Below, one piece after another: positions 1-6,004 of a stretch of 15,283 nt of DNA. How positions within the stretch are numbered: the first letter of the stretch is position 1; each line of letters opens with the position of its first letter. The notes under the pieces were generated by a model that saw only the letters and a program-made list of their open reading frames with translations, had not been told where the DNA came from and did no database searches. The position numbers and the translations under genes were made by a program. Source of the DNA: an uncultured Actinomycetes bacterium (GTDB taxonomy: Bacteria > Actinomycetota > Actinomycetes > Nanopelagicales > Nanopelagicaceae); contig CAITID010000141.1 in assembly GCA_903892335.1 (NCBI GenBank), positions 1 through 15,283 of the forward strand, in the 5' to 3' direction.

Positions 1-1101
1 CCAAATCTTTCGGCCCTGCCAATGGAGATGATGGCTTCAGTAGTTCAAAAATTAATCTCTGATAATGGCGCAGAGGCTTTGCAATATGGCAGCGGGCAAG
101 GCCATCCAAGATTGCGTGAGCAGATTTGCGACATGATGGCGTTAGAGGGAATCCGAGCACATCCAGATGATGTAATTGTTACAACCGGTTCACAACAAGC
201 ACTTGATTTAATCTCTCGAATTTTTATTGACCCAAATGATGTGGTTTTAGTTGAAGCACCTTCCTATGTTGGGGCGCTCGGTACTTTTCGCCAGTATGAA
301 GCACAGGTGGTTCATGTGGCGATGGATCAAGATGGTTTAATTCCCGCCGCACTCCGTGATGCAATTGCTGCAACTAGAGCAGCCGGGCGCAAGATTAAAT
401 TTTTATATTTAATTCCAAATTACCAAAACCCGGCTGGTGTTTTACTACCAGCTGACCGGCGAACTGAGATTTTAGAGATTTGCCGGGAAGAGAAGATATT
501 TGTGGTTGAAGATAATCCTTACGGTTTGTTGGGATTTGAGAAACCATCACCGAATGCGATGCGGGCCGAGGATTCTGAAAATGTTATTTACTTAGGGTCA
601 TTCTCTAAAACAATCGCACCTGGCTTTAGAGTTGGTTGGGCGCTAGTTCCACAATCTTTAAAAGAGAAGTTGGTTATCGCCTCTGAATCCTCAATTTTAT
701 GTCCATCAAATTTTACCCAACTTGCGATCTCTAGTTACTTAGCTGATCAACCTTGGCGAGATCAGATTGCATCCTTTGCGAAGTTATACAAAGTAAGGCG
801 CGATGCCGCACTTGAATCATTAGAGGCGCACTTTCCAAAGAGTGCTACTTGGACAAAACCTGCGGGTGGTTTTTATATTTGGGTAACACTTCCGCCAGAA
901 ATTGATACAAATGCGTTAATGCCAAAGGCGATTGTGGCGAAGGTGGCCTATGTTCCTGGCACCGCTTTCTACGCAGATGGTTTTGGTTCTTGGTCGATGC
1001 GACTTTCTTACTGCCACCCAACACCTGAGCGGATCAAAGAAGGCATAAAAGCTTTAGGTGGCGTTATTAAAGATGAGATGCAAAACCGAGCAATTAACTA
1101 A
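1..1101 (+). CDS. PLP-dependent aminotransferase, 5'-partial
   Basis: This is a fold-type I, pyridoxal-phosphate-dependent aminotransferase of the class I/II group that includes LysN-like 2-aminoadipate transaminases and the catalytic domain of MocR regulators. The frame is open from base 1 (PNLSALPMEMM...), so the Met at 22 is internal and the true start lies upstream; about 366 residues are visible and perhaps 30-40 are missing. Counting from the Met at 22, the Schiff-base lysine is K196 in SFSKTIAPG. NPAG (136-139) and VVEDNPYG (161-168) hold the usual cofactor-contacting Asn and Asp region, and a C-terminal Arg in MRLSYCHP is the likely carboxylate-binding residue. No GntR-type DNA-binding domain is visible, but the N-terminus is cut off, so a MocR fusion cannot be excluded. 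The substrate cannot be assigned. The gene converges on parB, overlapping it by 4 bases, and is transcribed toward the origin, unlike all its neighbours. Confidence 0.9.
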   Translation, partial: PNLSALPMEMMASVVQKLISDNGAEALQYGSGQGHPRLREQICDMMALEGIRAHPDDVIVTTGSQQALDLISRIFIDPNDVVLVEAPSYVGALGTFRQYEAQVVHVAMDQDGLIPAALRDAIAATRAAGRKIKFLYLIPNYQNPAGVLLPADRRTEILEICREEKIFVVEDNPYGLLGFEKPSPNAMRAEDSENVIYLGSFSKTIAPGFRVGWALVPQSLKEKLVIASESSILCPSNFTQLAISSYLADQPWRDQIASFAKLYKVRRDAALESLEAHFPKSATWTKPAGGFYIWVTLPPEIDTNALMPKAIVAKVAYVPGTAFYADGFGSWSMRLSYCHPTPERIKEGIKALGGVIKDEMQNRAIN

Positions 1102-1976
1102 ATAATCTCTTTTGTAATTCGCTCTAAATCCTCAACCGTTGCAAACTCAATCACGATCTTTCCTTTTTTCTTTCCTAGTTCAACACTAACCCGGGTATCT
1201 AGGGCATCAGATAATTGATCGCCAATCTCTTTTAATCTTGGCGCAAGTAATTTGCCCCGTTTTATACTGCCGCCTTTAATCTTGGCGCTACCTGTTGCAA
1301 CAATCTCTTCAACTGCCCTAACTGTTAACCCTTCGGCCACGATGCGATTGGCAAGTGCTTCAATCTCTTTCTCATCACTTAACGACAAAAGTGCGCGGGC
1401 ATGTCCGGCTGTTAATACACCGGCGGCAACCCGGCGTTGGACTGATATTGGTAAATTTAATAGACGCATTGTGTTGGTTATTGCTGGCCGCGATTTTCCT
1501 AATCGATCCGCTAGCTCATCATGGGTATAACCAAAATCATTTAATAATTGTTGATATGCAGCGCCCTCTTCAAGTGGGTTAAGTTGGCTGCGGTGAATAT
1601 TTTCTACCAGCGCCTCGCGCAATAATTGATCATCTGGTGTTTGGCGAATAATTACAGGAATTGATTTAAGTCCGGCTAGTTTTGAAGCGCGGTATCTGCG
1701 CTCTCCCATAATTAACTGATACTTGCCATTACCAATTGATCTAACGACTGGTGGTTGAAGTAAGCCGACCTCTTTAATTGATGCAGCTAACTCGTTTAGT
1801 TGATCTTCATCAAAGACTGTTCTTGGTTGTTTTGGATTTGGTGAGATTAAATTAATATCTACTTCATTGCGGTCTGCAACAACAACTCCACTTGGTGTGG
1901 TTATTTCTGCTGGAATTATTGAGTTAGGAATTAATGCATCCAGGCCGCGGCCTAATCCGCCTTTACGTGTTGACAT
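1098..1976 (-). CDS. parB: Chromosome partitioning protein ParB
   Basis: ParB is the parS-binding CTPase clamp that spreads along origin-proximal DNA and stimulates ParA to segregate the chromosome. The 292-residue product opens with the typical ParB N-terminal patch (KGGLGRGLDALIP), which in the family contacts ParA. The CTP-binding N-terminal domain shows GERRYRA (91-97) and ENIHRSQLNPLEE (125-137). A helix-turn-helix follows around residues 150-175 (THDELADRLGKSRPAITNTM). The last 60 or so residues form the Lys-rich dimerisation domain. Its ATG directly follows the parA stop (TAAATG, no gap), so the two are co-transcribed and probably translationally coupled. The TAG stop overlaps the 3' end of the convergent aminotransferase, and I see no terminator hairpin between them. 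Two likely parS targets lie within 1.6 kb. Confidence 0.97.
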   Translation of the reverse strand: MSTRKGGLGRGLDALIPNSIIPAEITTPSGVVVADRNEVDINLISPNPKQPRTVFDEDQLNELAASIKEVGLLQPPVVRSIGNGKYQLIMGERRYRASKLAGLKSIPVIIRQTPDDQLLREALVENIHRSQLNPLEEGAAYQQLLNDFGYTHDELADRLGKSRPAITNTMRLLNLPISVQRRVAAGVLTAGHARALLSLSDEKEIEALANRIVAEGLTVRAVEEIVATGSAKIKGGSIKRGKLLAPRLKEIGDQLSDALDTRVSVELGKKKGKIVIEFATVEDLERITKEII

Positions 1977-2900
1977 TTATGAAGCACTTTCATTGGTGAT
2001 TTTTGAATTTAAATTATTAATTGGTGCGCCACCACGATTTGCTATCTCACGAGCAACACTTAAATAAGCAATAGCACCGGGAGATGATGCGTCGTATGTC
2101 ATTACAGTTTGTCCATAAGATGGCGCTTCAGATACTCGAACTGCGCGCGGGATTGGAATATCAATTAACTCACGTGGGAAATGTTTCTTAACATTATCTG
2201 CAACATCACTTGCTAATCTTGTTCTGCTATCAAACATTGTTAAGACAATTGTTGTTAGTGAGATCTTTGGATTTAATCTCTTTTCTACCTCACCTAAAGT
2301 TTCAAGTAGTAATGACAAACCTTCTAATGAGTAGTACTCGCATTGAATTGGAACTAAGACTTCATCCGCTGCAGCAAGTGCGTTAATTGTTAATAATCCA
2401 AGTGATGGCGGGCAATCAATAAATACATAATCAAATCTTTGTCCGGTGGTTGCTCTTGCATCTAAGAAAGTTAGTAGTGAGCTCTTTAATCTAAACTCAC
2501 GAGCAACTGCTGGTACTAATAAAATTTCAGCACCCGCTAACTCACTATTTGCTGGAATCACTTCAAGATGTGGAAAGCTAGGGATCTTTACGGCAACCTC
2601 TGCCATAGGTAGATCATTAATTAATACCTCATACATGCCGGCCGAATTTGCGCGATCAATTGCAAAGGCAGTTGAGGCATTGCCTTGGGGATCTAAATCA
2701 ATAACTAAAACTTTTAGACCACCCATAGATAGGGCTGCTGCTAAATTAACCGCTGTGGTGGTCTTACCTACCCCGCCCTTTTGATTGGCCACGGTGAAGA
2801 TACGGGTTTTAAGGGGAGCAACCATCGGCTCCTTTAATTTGCGGATACCAATAACAGCCTTGGTTGGCATTGTTTCCCGTGAAACATTATTGGTGCTCAT
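1977..2900 (-). CDS. parA: Chromosome partitioning ATPase ParA (Soj)
   Basis: ParA is the P-loop ATPase that binds nucleoid DNA non-specifically and moves ParB-parS complexes. The deviant Walker A motif KGGVGKTT is at residues 41-48, with the switch I region DLDPQGNAS at 68-76 and the Walker B-like YVFIDCPPSLG at 158-168. Length (307 residues from this start) is normal for chromosomal actinobacterial ParA. The start is uncertain. ATG at 2900 is only 9 bases after the rsmG stop and has no clear ribosome binding site. ATG at 2870 (MPTKAVIG) would lose ten residues, and a third Met (MVAPLKT) lies just before the ATPase core; all would keep the whole ATPase. With the 2900 start, a parS palindrome encodes residues around VSRET; with the 2870 start it would lie just upstream. 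It belongs to the same leftward block as rsmG and parB. Confidence 0.96.
   Translation of the reverse strand: MSTNNVSRETMPTKAVIGIRKLKEPMVAPLKTRIFTVANQKGGVGKTTTAVNLAAALSMGGLKVLVIDLDPQGNASTAFAIDRANSAGMYEVLINDLPMAEVAVKIPSFPHLEVIPANSELAGAEILLVPAVAREFRLKSSLLTFLDARATTGQRFDYVFIDCPPSLGLLTINALAAADEVLVPIQCEYYSLEGLSLLLETLGEVEKRLNPKISLTTIVLTMFDSRTRLASDVADNVKKHFPRELIDIPIPRAVRVSEAPSYGQTVMTYDASSPGAIAYLSVAREIANRGGAPINNLNSKITNESAS
2871..2886. promoter_or_regulatory. parS centromere-like site in the 5' end of parA
   Basis: The sequence TGTTTCCCGTGAAACA matches 15 of 16 bases of the widely conserved bacterial parS consensus TGTTTCACGTGAAACA; the single change (A to C) is in the left half-site. It lies in the first codons of parA, about 0.9 kb from parB and about 3 kb from the origin, where chromosomal parS sites usually cluster. 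ParB binding is inferred from this match. Confidence 0.85.
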
Positions 2901-2909
2901 GGGCGGAAG

Positions 2910-3506
2910 TTAAGCACCTTTTTTTACTTCAATGACCCTGGCAATCGGTAGGTTGGGTAGAGATATCTCATGGAGCTGGGCGGTTGAGCCTTTTTTAAGG
3001 GTGGTTGAGGAGATTTCATCAGCGGCTGACTCCCCTTTTATCGCCATCAGGCAACCACCTCTAGGAATCATGTGCCAGGAGATTTGAATTAACTTTTCAA
3101 GGGGGGCAACAGCTCTAGCGGTAACGATCTCAAATTGTTTTTTGACCCGCTCGGCCCTGCCTCTAATTACCTCAACGTCTATTCCTAGCTCGGCAACAAC
3201 CTCATTTAGGAAATCAACCCTGCGTTGTAATGGCTCAATTAGGCTCACCTTTAAATCAGGGCGGGCTAGGGCGATGACAATCCCAGGCAGGCCGGCGCCG
3301 GAGCCAATATCTGCAACCCGCACCCCGTTAGGGATGATTGTTGTAATTGGGATGCAGTTAGCGATGTGGCGCTCCCAGATTCGATCCCCCTCTTTAGGGC
3401 CGATTAAGCCACGCTCAATTCCAGTGCTACTCAAAAGCTCGGCGTAGCGCTGGATTTGTTCTTCCCACCCTGGAAAGTGGGCGAGAAGCTCGGGGCTTGG
3501 TTTCAC
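2910..3506 (-). CDS. rsmG: 16S rRNA (guanine-N7) methyltransferase RsmG (GidB)
   Basis: RsmG is the SAM-dependent methyltransferase that modifies the conserved G527 (E. coli numbering) of 16S rRNA; loss of its homologues gives low-level streptomycin resistance. The 198-residue protein has the Rossmann-like SAM-binding motif I ADIGSGAGLPGI at 65-76, followed by the acidic strand end LIEPLQRRVDFL (89-100), then the ARAVAPLEKL segment and MAIKG near the C-terminus, all in family order. The start used is GTG at 3506, 12 bases after the jag stop. No Shine-Dalgarno sequence is evident, so translation may depend on coupling to jag. The GTG sits inside a parS-like palindrome. The position between jag and parA is the usual one. 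Confidence 0.95.
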   Translation of the reverse strand: MKPSPELLAHFPGWEEQIQRYAELLSSTGIERGLIGPKEGDRIWERHIANCIPITTIIPNGVRVADIGSGAGLPGIVIALARPDLKVSLIEPLQRRVDFLNEVVAELGIDVEVIRGRAERVKKQFEIVTARAVAPLEKLIQISWHMIPRGGCLMAIKGESAADEISSTTLKKGSTAQLHEISLPNLPIARVIEVKKGA

Positions 3507-3514
3507 GTGAAACT
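3499..3514. promoter_or_regulatory. parS-like site over the rsmG start codon
   Basis: The 14-base core GTTTCACGTGAAAC (3500-3513) is a perfect palindrome identical to the centre of the parS consensus; only the two outermost positions differ (G...T instead of T...A). The rsmG GTG start codon is formed by the middle of the palindrome. Together with the site at 2871-2886 it would give ParB two loading points about 630 bases apart. Confidence 0.83.
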
Positions 3515-3518
3515 AGAT

Positions 3519-4019
3519 TTAAGCTGGAAGGACTACTACACAGCGATCTGGATCTTCACCCTCAGATTCGCTAGTTAAACCAATCTCTTGGATGGTGTCA
3601 TGGACAACCTTTCGCTCAAAGGCGTTCATTGGGCGCAGCTTCACAGACTCACCGGTGGACTTAACCTCTTCGGCAACCTCTTTAGCCAGTTTGGCCAACT
3701 CCTCTTTTTTATCGCTTCGAAAGCTATCAATATCAAGCATTAATCGGCTGCGCTCACCTAATGAGGTTTGAACCGCCAGGCGGGTCAACTCTTGTAGAGC
3801 ATCTAAAACCTCACCGCGCTCGCCAACTAGGTGGTTTAACTTTCCACCGGCGATAGCTAAAGCGGCTCGATCATTTTCAACATCAATATCAATATCCCCA
3901 TCGAGATCGGCGATATCTAGTAGCCCCTCAAGGTAATCAGCGGCAACATCGCCCTCTTCCTCAAGTCTTGCGACTAAGGACTTCTTCTCTACTGCCTTCT
4001 CTTCAACCTTTTCGCTCAT
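3519..4019 (-). CDS. jag: KH/R3H-domain RNA-binding protein (Jag/KhpB)
   Basis: This single-stranded nucleic-acid-binding protein belongs to the Jag/KhpB family, which acts with other KH proteins in post-transcriptional control and is genetically linked to cell envelope growth. After a short charged N-terminus (1-20) the 166-residue product has a KH-type domain at about 25-98 with the GxxG loop GERG (67-70). A C-terminal R3H domain follows, with the defining Arg-x3-His pair R136/H140 inside MNAFERKVVHDTI. The separate Jag_N domain of the Firmicute proteins is absent. The ATG at 4019 is preceded by a good GGAG ribosome binding site (complement of 4025-4028) at 5-base spacing. It follows yidC after 55 bases, the largest gap in this block, which leaves room for an internal promoter, though none is obvious. 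Confidence 0.93.
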   Translation of the reverse strand: MSEKVEEKAVEKKSLVARLEEEGDVAADYLEGLLDIADLDGDIDIDVENDRAALAIAGGKLNHLVGERGEVLDALQELTRLAVQTSLGERSRLMLDIDSFRSDKKEELAKLAKEVAEEVKSTGESVKLRPMNAFERKVVHDTIQEIGLTSESEGEDPDRCVVVLPA

Positions 4020-4074
4020 TTTGACTCCAGTTTCCTATTTGTAATGATTTGATAGTTTTTGTACTGGTTTGTAC

Positions 4075-4968
4075 TTAACGCTTCTTTTTCTTCTTTTTTG
4101 GTTGTTTTCTTTGACCTTTTGGCTCCTCAAGGGCAGTGTCACCACTAGTTGCCTCATCTGGATTAGGGATTACACCCTTCTCGATCTTTTTTCTTTGTAA
4201 CTCTTCATAAGCTGGTGAACCAGGTGTTGGGTTTCGCTTAATTACATAATATTGCTGACCCCAAGTCCAAAGGTTTGTAGTTGACCAGTAAATTAAAACT
4301 CCAACTGGAAAGTTAACACCAGTTACTGCAAATATCACTGGGAATAAATAAAGCATAATTTTTTGCTGTTGCAACATCATGTTATTTGATGAGTCCATCT
4401 TTGGCATTCCCTTAACCATTAACTGGCGCTGGGTTGTGAAGGTGGTCGCTGACATGAAAATAATTAAAACAATTGAAATTATCTTTGTTATGCCATCAGA
4501 GCTTCCTAAGAAGGTGCCAGAAAGTGGCGCGCCAAAGAAGCTAGCTTGTTGGGCTGAGATTAAGTACTCGCCTTTTAATAAACCATGTGGTCGGTTTTGG
4601 CTAATTCCATTTAGAACTGTAAACAAAGCAAAGAAGATTGGGGCTTGGGCCAGAATTGGAAAACATGAAGCAAATGGGTTTGTTTTATGCTCTTTGTAAA
4701 GCTTCATCATCTCTTCAGATTGTTTTTGGCGATCATCTTTGTATTTCTTTTGAATCGCCTTCATGTGGGGCTGCAAGGCAGTTAATGCTCGCTGGCTTTT
4801 AATCTGCTTTACAAATAATGGAATCAGAATTATTCGAATTAAAATAACTAGGCCAATGATTCCAACCGACCATTGCAGATCCTCGTTGTTGGTAAAACTC
4901 AATAGATCATGGAAGGTGATCATTACCCAAGAAACGGCGGTATATAAGGGGTTTAGGATTGATCCCAT
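4075..4968 (-). CDS. yidC: Membrane protein insertase YidC (Oxa1 family)
   Basis: YidC inserts and folds membrane proteins, alone or with SecYEG. The 297-residue protein is of the short type without a large extracytoplasmic domain. A first hydrophobic segment lies near residues 5-25. A second (about 33-53) carries the conserved Arg45 (VILIRIILIPL) that sits in the hydrophilic groove of the family. The cytoplasmic loop KSQRALTALQPHMKAIQKKYKDD follows, then a membrane segment around CFPILAQAPIFFALF, and two more with NFPVGVLIYWSTTNLW near the C-terminal end of the core. The tail is very basic (KQPKKKKKKR), as expected for ribosome contact. The ATG shares one base with the yidD stop (TAATG), indicating coupling. 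It lies in the usual rnpA-yidD-yidC-jag order. Confidence 0.95.
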   Translation of the reverse strand: MGSILNPLYTAVSWVMITFHDLLSFTNNEDLQWSVGIIGLVILIRIILIPLFVKQIKSQRALTALQPHMKAIQKKYKDDRQKQSEEMMKLYKEHKTNPFASCFPILAQAPIFFALFTVLNGISQNRPHGLLKGEYLISAQQASFFGAPLSGTFLGSSDGITKIISIVLIIFMSATTFTTQRQLMVKGMPKMDSSNNMMLQQQKIMLYLFPVIFAVTGVNFPVGVLIYWSTTNLWTWGQQYYVIKRNPTPGSPAYEELQRKKIEKGVIPNPDEATSGDTALEEPKGQRKQPKKKKKKR

Positions 4969-5213
4969 TAGGCAGATAACCTCTCTTTTAATCTATCTCT
5001 TGAACTCTCTGATGGATAATCCACGCCGCCATTTGAAAATGGGTTACATCGGATTAATCGCCATAGCCCCATAAGTAAACCTTTAGCACCAAACTCCTCG
5101 ATAGCTAGTGAGGTGTAGTTGGAGCAGGATGGGTAGTACTTACATTTTTGTGGACGGCCTACTGAAATATATTTTTGGTATTTGTTAACAAGATCTAAGG
5201 TGAATTTTTTCAT
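4968..5213 (-). CDS. yidD: Membrane protein insertion efficiency factor YidD
   Basis: This small 81-residue member of the YidD family (also called the alpha-hemolysin-like or DUF37 family) is membrane-associated in other bacteria and assists YidC-dependent insertion. The diagnostic motif is intact: YQKYIS, then CKYYPSCSNY (residues about 24-33) and the downstream GLWRLIRCNPFSNGGVDYP block with the third conserved Cys. The start ATG overlaps the rnpA stop (ATGA), and the stop overlaps the yidC start, so it is locked between the two by translational coupling. Length and position are normal. Confidence 0.94.
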   Translation of the reverse strand: MKKFTLDLVNKYQKYISVGRPQKCKYYPSCSNYTSLAIEEFGAKGLLMGLWRLIRCNPFSNGGVDYPSESSRDRLKERLSA

Positions 5214-5548
5214 GCATCCACCTTGGTTAATTTTGAGATAATTCTTTCGATTGAACTTGCAACCTCTGCTCGATAATCTTTTTGTTCTTTTAAAACCCTA
5301 ACTACCAACATTGTGTTTTTTGGTAATTTATTTATGTGTGAAGCTAAATCATGGCGTAATTTTCTGGTGATTAAATGTCTAGTAACTGATCCACCAACTG
5401 ATCGGTTGACTATGAATCCGATTTTTGGAGTTTGGTTATTTTCGAGCGCGCCGTAAATTACTAAATTATTAGATGAGGCACGGTGGCCAGTTTTTGTAAC
5501 TCGGGTGAACTCTGCACCCGACCGCAAACGGTTGGATTTTGGTAACAC
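5210..5548 (-). CDS. rnpA: Ribonuclease P protein component
   Basis: RnpA is the protein subunit of RNase P, which assists the catalytic RNA in removing 5' leaders from pre-tRNAs. The 112-residue protein starts MLPKSNRLRSGAEF, the usual opening, and shows the central GFIVNRSVGGSVTRHLITRKLRHDL region corresponding to the conserved RNR helix. In this protein the canonical RNxxKR core reads RHLITR, so the Asn is replaced by His and one basic residue is lost. The start is GTG at 5548, 10 bases after the rpmH stop, with no recognisable Shine-Dalgarno sequence; translation probably depends on rpmH read-through. The rpmH-rnpA pairing is nearly universal in bacteria. Confidence 0.93.
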   Translation of the reverse strand: MLPKSNRLRSGAEFTRVTKTGHRASSNNLVIYGALENNQTPKIGFIVNRSVGGSVTRHLITRKLRHDLASHINKLPKNTMLVVRVLKEQKDYRAEVASSIERIISKLTKVDA

Positions 5549-5558
5549 TAGATTTTAA

Positions 5559-5693
5559 TTAAGCAGAGATTTTTGCGCGGCCTTTGGCACGACGGGCTGC
5601 TAAAACGCCTCGTCCACCACGGGTAGCCATACGGGCACGGAATCCATGCTTCTTTGCACGCTTGCGTACATTGGGTTGGAAGGTGCGCTTCAT
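5559..5693 (-). CDS. rpmH: 50S ribosomal protein L34
   Basis: This 44-residue, strongly basic protein begins MKRTFQPNVRKRAKKHGFRA and continues with the ARMATRGGRGVLAARRAKGRAKISA block. That is a complete and typical bacterial L34, a component of the large ribosomal subunit. The ATG is at 5693, with a strong AGGAG ribosome binding site (complement of 5700-5704) at 6-base spacing. It heads the leftward block rpmH-rnpA-yidD-yidC-jag-rsmG-parA-parB. Its promoter must lie in the origin interval to the right, so its expression could be affected by DnaA binding there; that is inference. I could not pick a convincing -35/-10 pair. Confidence 0.97.
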   Translation of the reverse strand: MKRTFQPNVRKRAKKHGFRARMATRGGRGVLAARRAKGRAKISA

Positions 5694-5837
5694 AAATTTC
5701 TCCTAATTTTCTTCTCGTTAGCCTGGTTACAAGCTTTCAGAGCCACAGCGGTTAAGGGTCGTAAGGGTAGGGGTTAGGGATAAGTAGGGTCAAACCGCCC
5801 AAATACCCCCTTGCACACCCTTACCCTTGAAAAATAA

Positions 5838-5846
5838 TGTGGATAA
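5838..5846 (-). promoter_or_regulatory. DnaA box, exact
   Basis: TGTGGATAA is the complement of the consensus TTATCCACA, a perfect 9-base DnaA binding site, about 160 bases upstream of the dnaA start. Confidence 0.85.
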
Positions 5847-5885
5847 CCAGTTGCATTTCTCAGCCTTTACCCCTACCTTCGCCCT

Positions 5886-5894
5886 CTATCCACA
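5886..5894 (+). promoter_or_regulatory. DnaA box, one mismatch
   Basis: CTATCCACA differs from TTATCCACA only at the first position. It is the only box in this interval facing the other way. Confidence 0.6.
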
Positions 5895-5951
5895 GATTTC
5901 CCCATCTTTGGAGCCTTTTCGAACTTTAAAGGGCAGGTTTAGACCACAGCC

Positions 5952-5972
5952 TGTGGATAAGTATGTGGATAA
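5952..5972 (-). promoter_or_regulatory. Two exact DnaA boxes in tandem
   Basis: TGTGGATAA occurs at 5952-5960 and again at 5964-5972, both perfect complements of TTATCCACA, in the same orientation and 12 bases apart start to start. They end about 32 bases before the dnaA start codon, the usual place for DnaA to repress its own gene; the second copy overlaps the -10-like GATAAT. Confidence 0.85.
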
Positions 5973-6004
5973 TGAATTTATGGCTTTTAGCCGGGATGTA
6001 GGTC

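Larger units (their letters stand above)
5694..6004. other. Origin region, left part: rpmH-dnaA intergenic interval
   Basis: This 311-base gene-free interval between divergent rpmH and dnaA must hold both promoters. It contains three exact DnaA boxes and one near match (listed separately), all between 5838 and 5972. Nearer rpmH is a G-tract block (5756-5789) followed by a C-tract block (5798-5826). A GATAAT hexamer at 5968-5973, one base from the -10 consensus, overlaps the last DnaA box. It lacks a good -35 at the right distance, but would suit autorepression of dnaA if functional. I see no credible small ORF here; an open frame starting at 5827 overlaps dnaA and resembles nothing. Confidence 0.8.
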
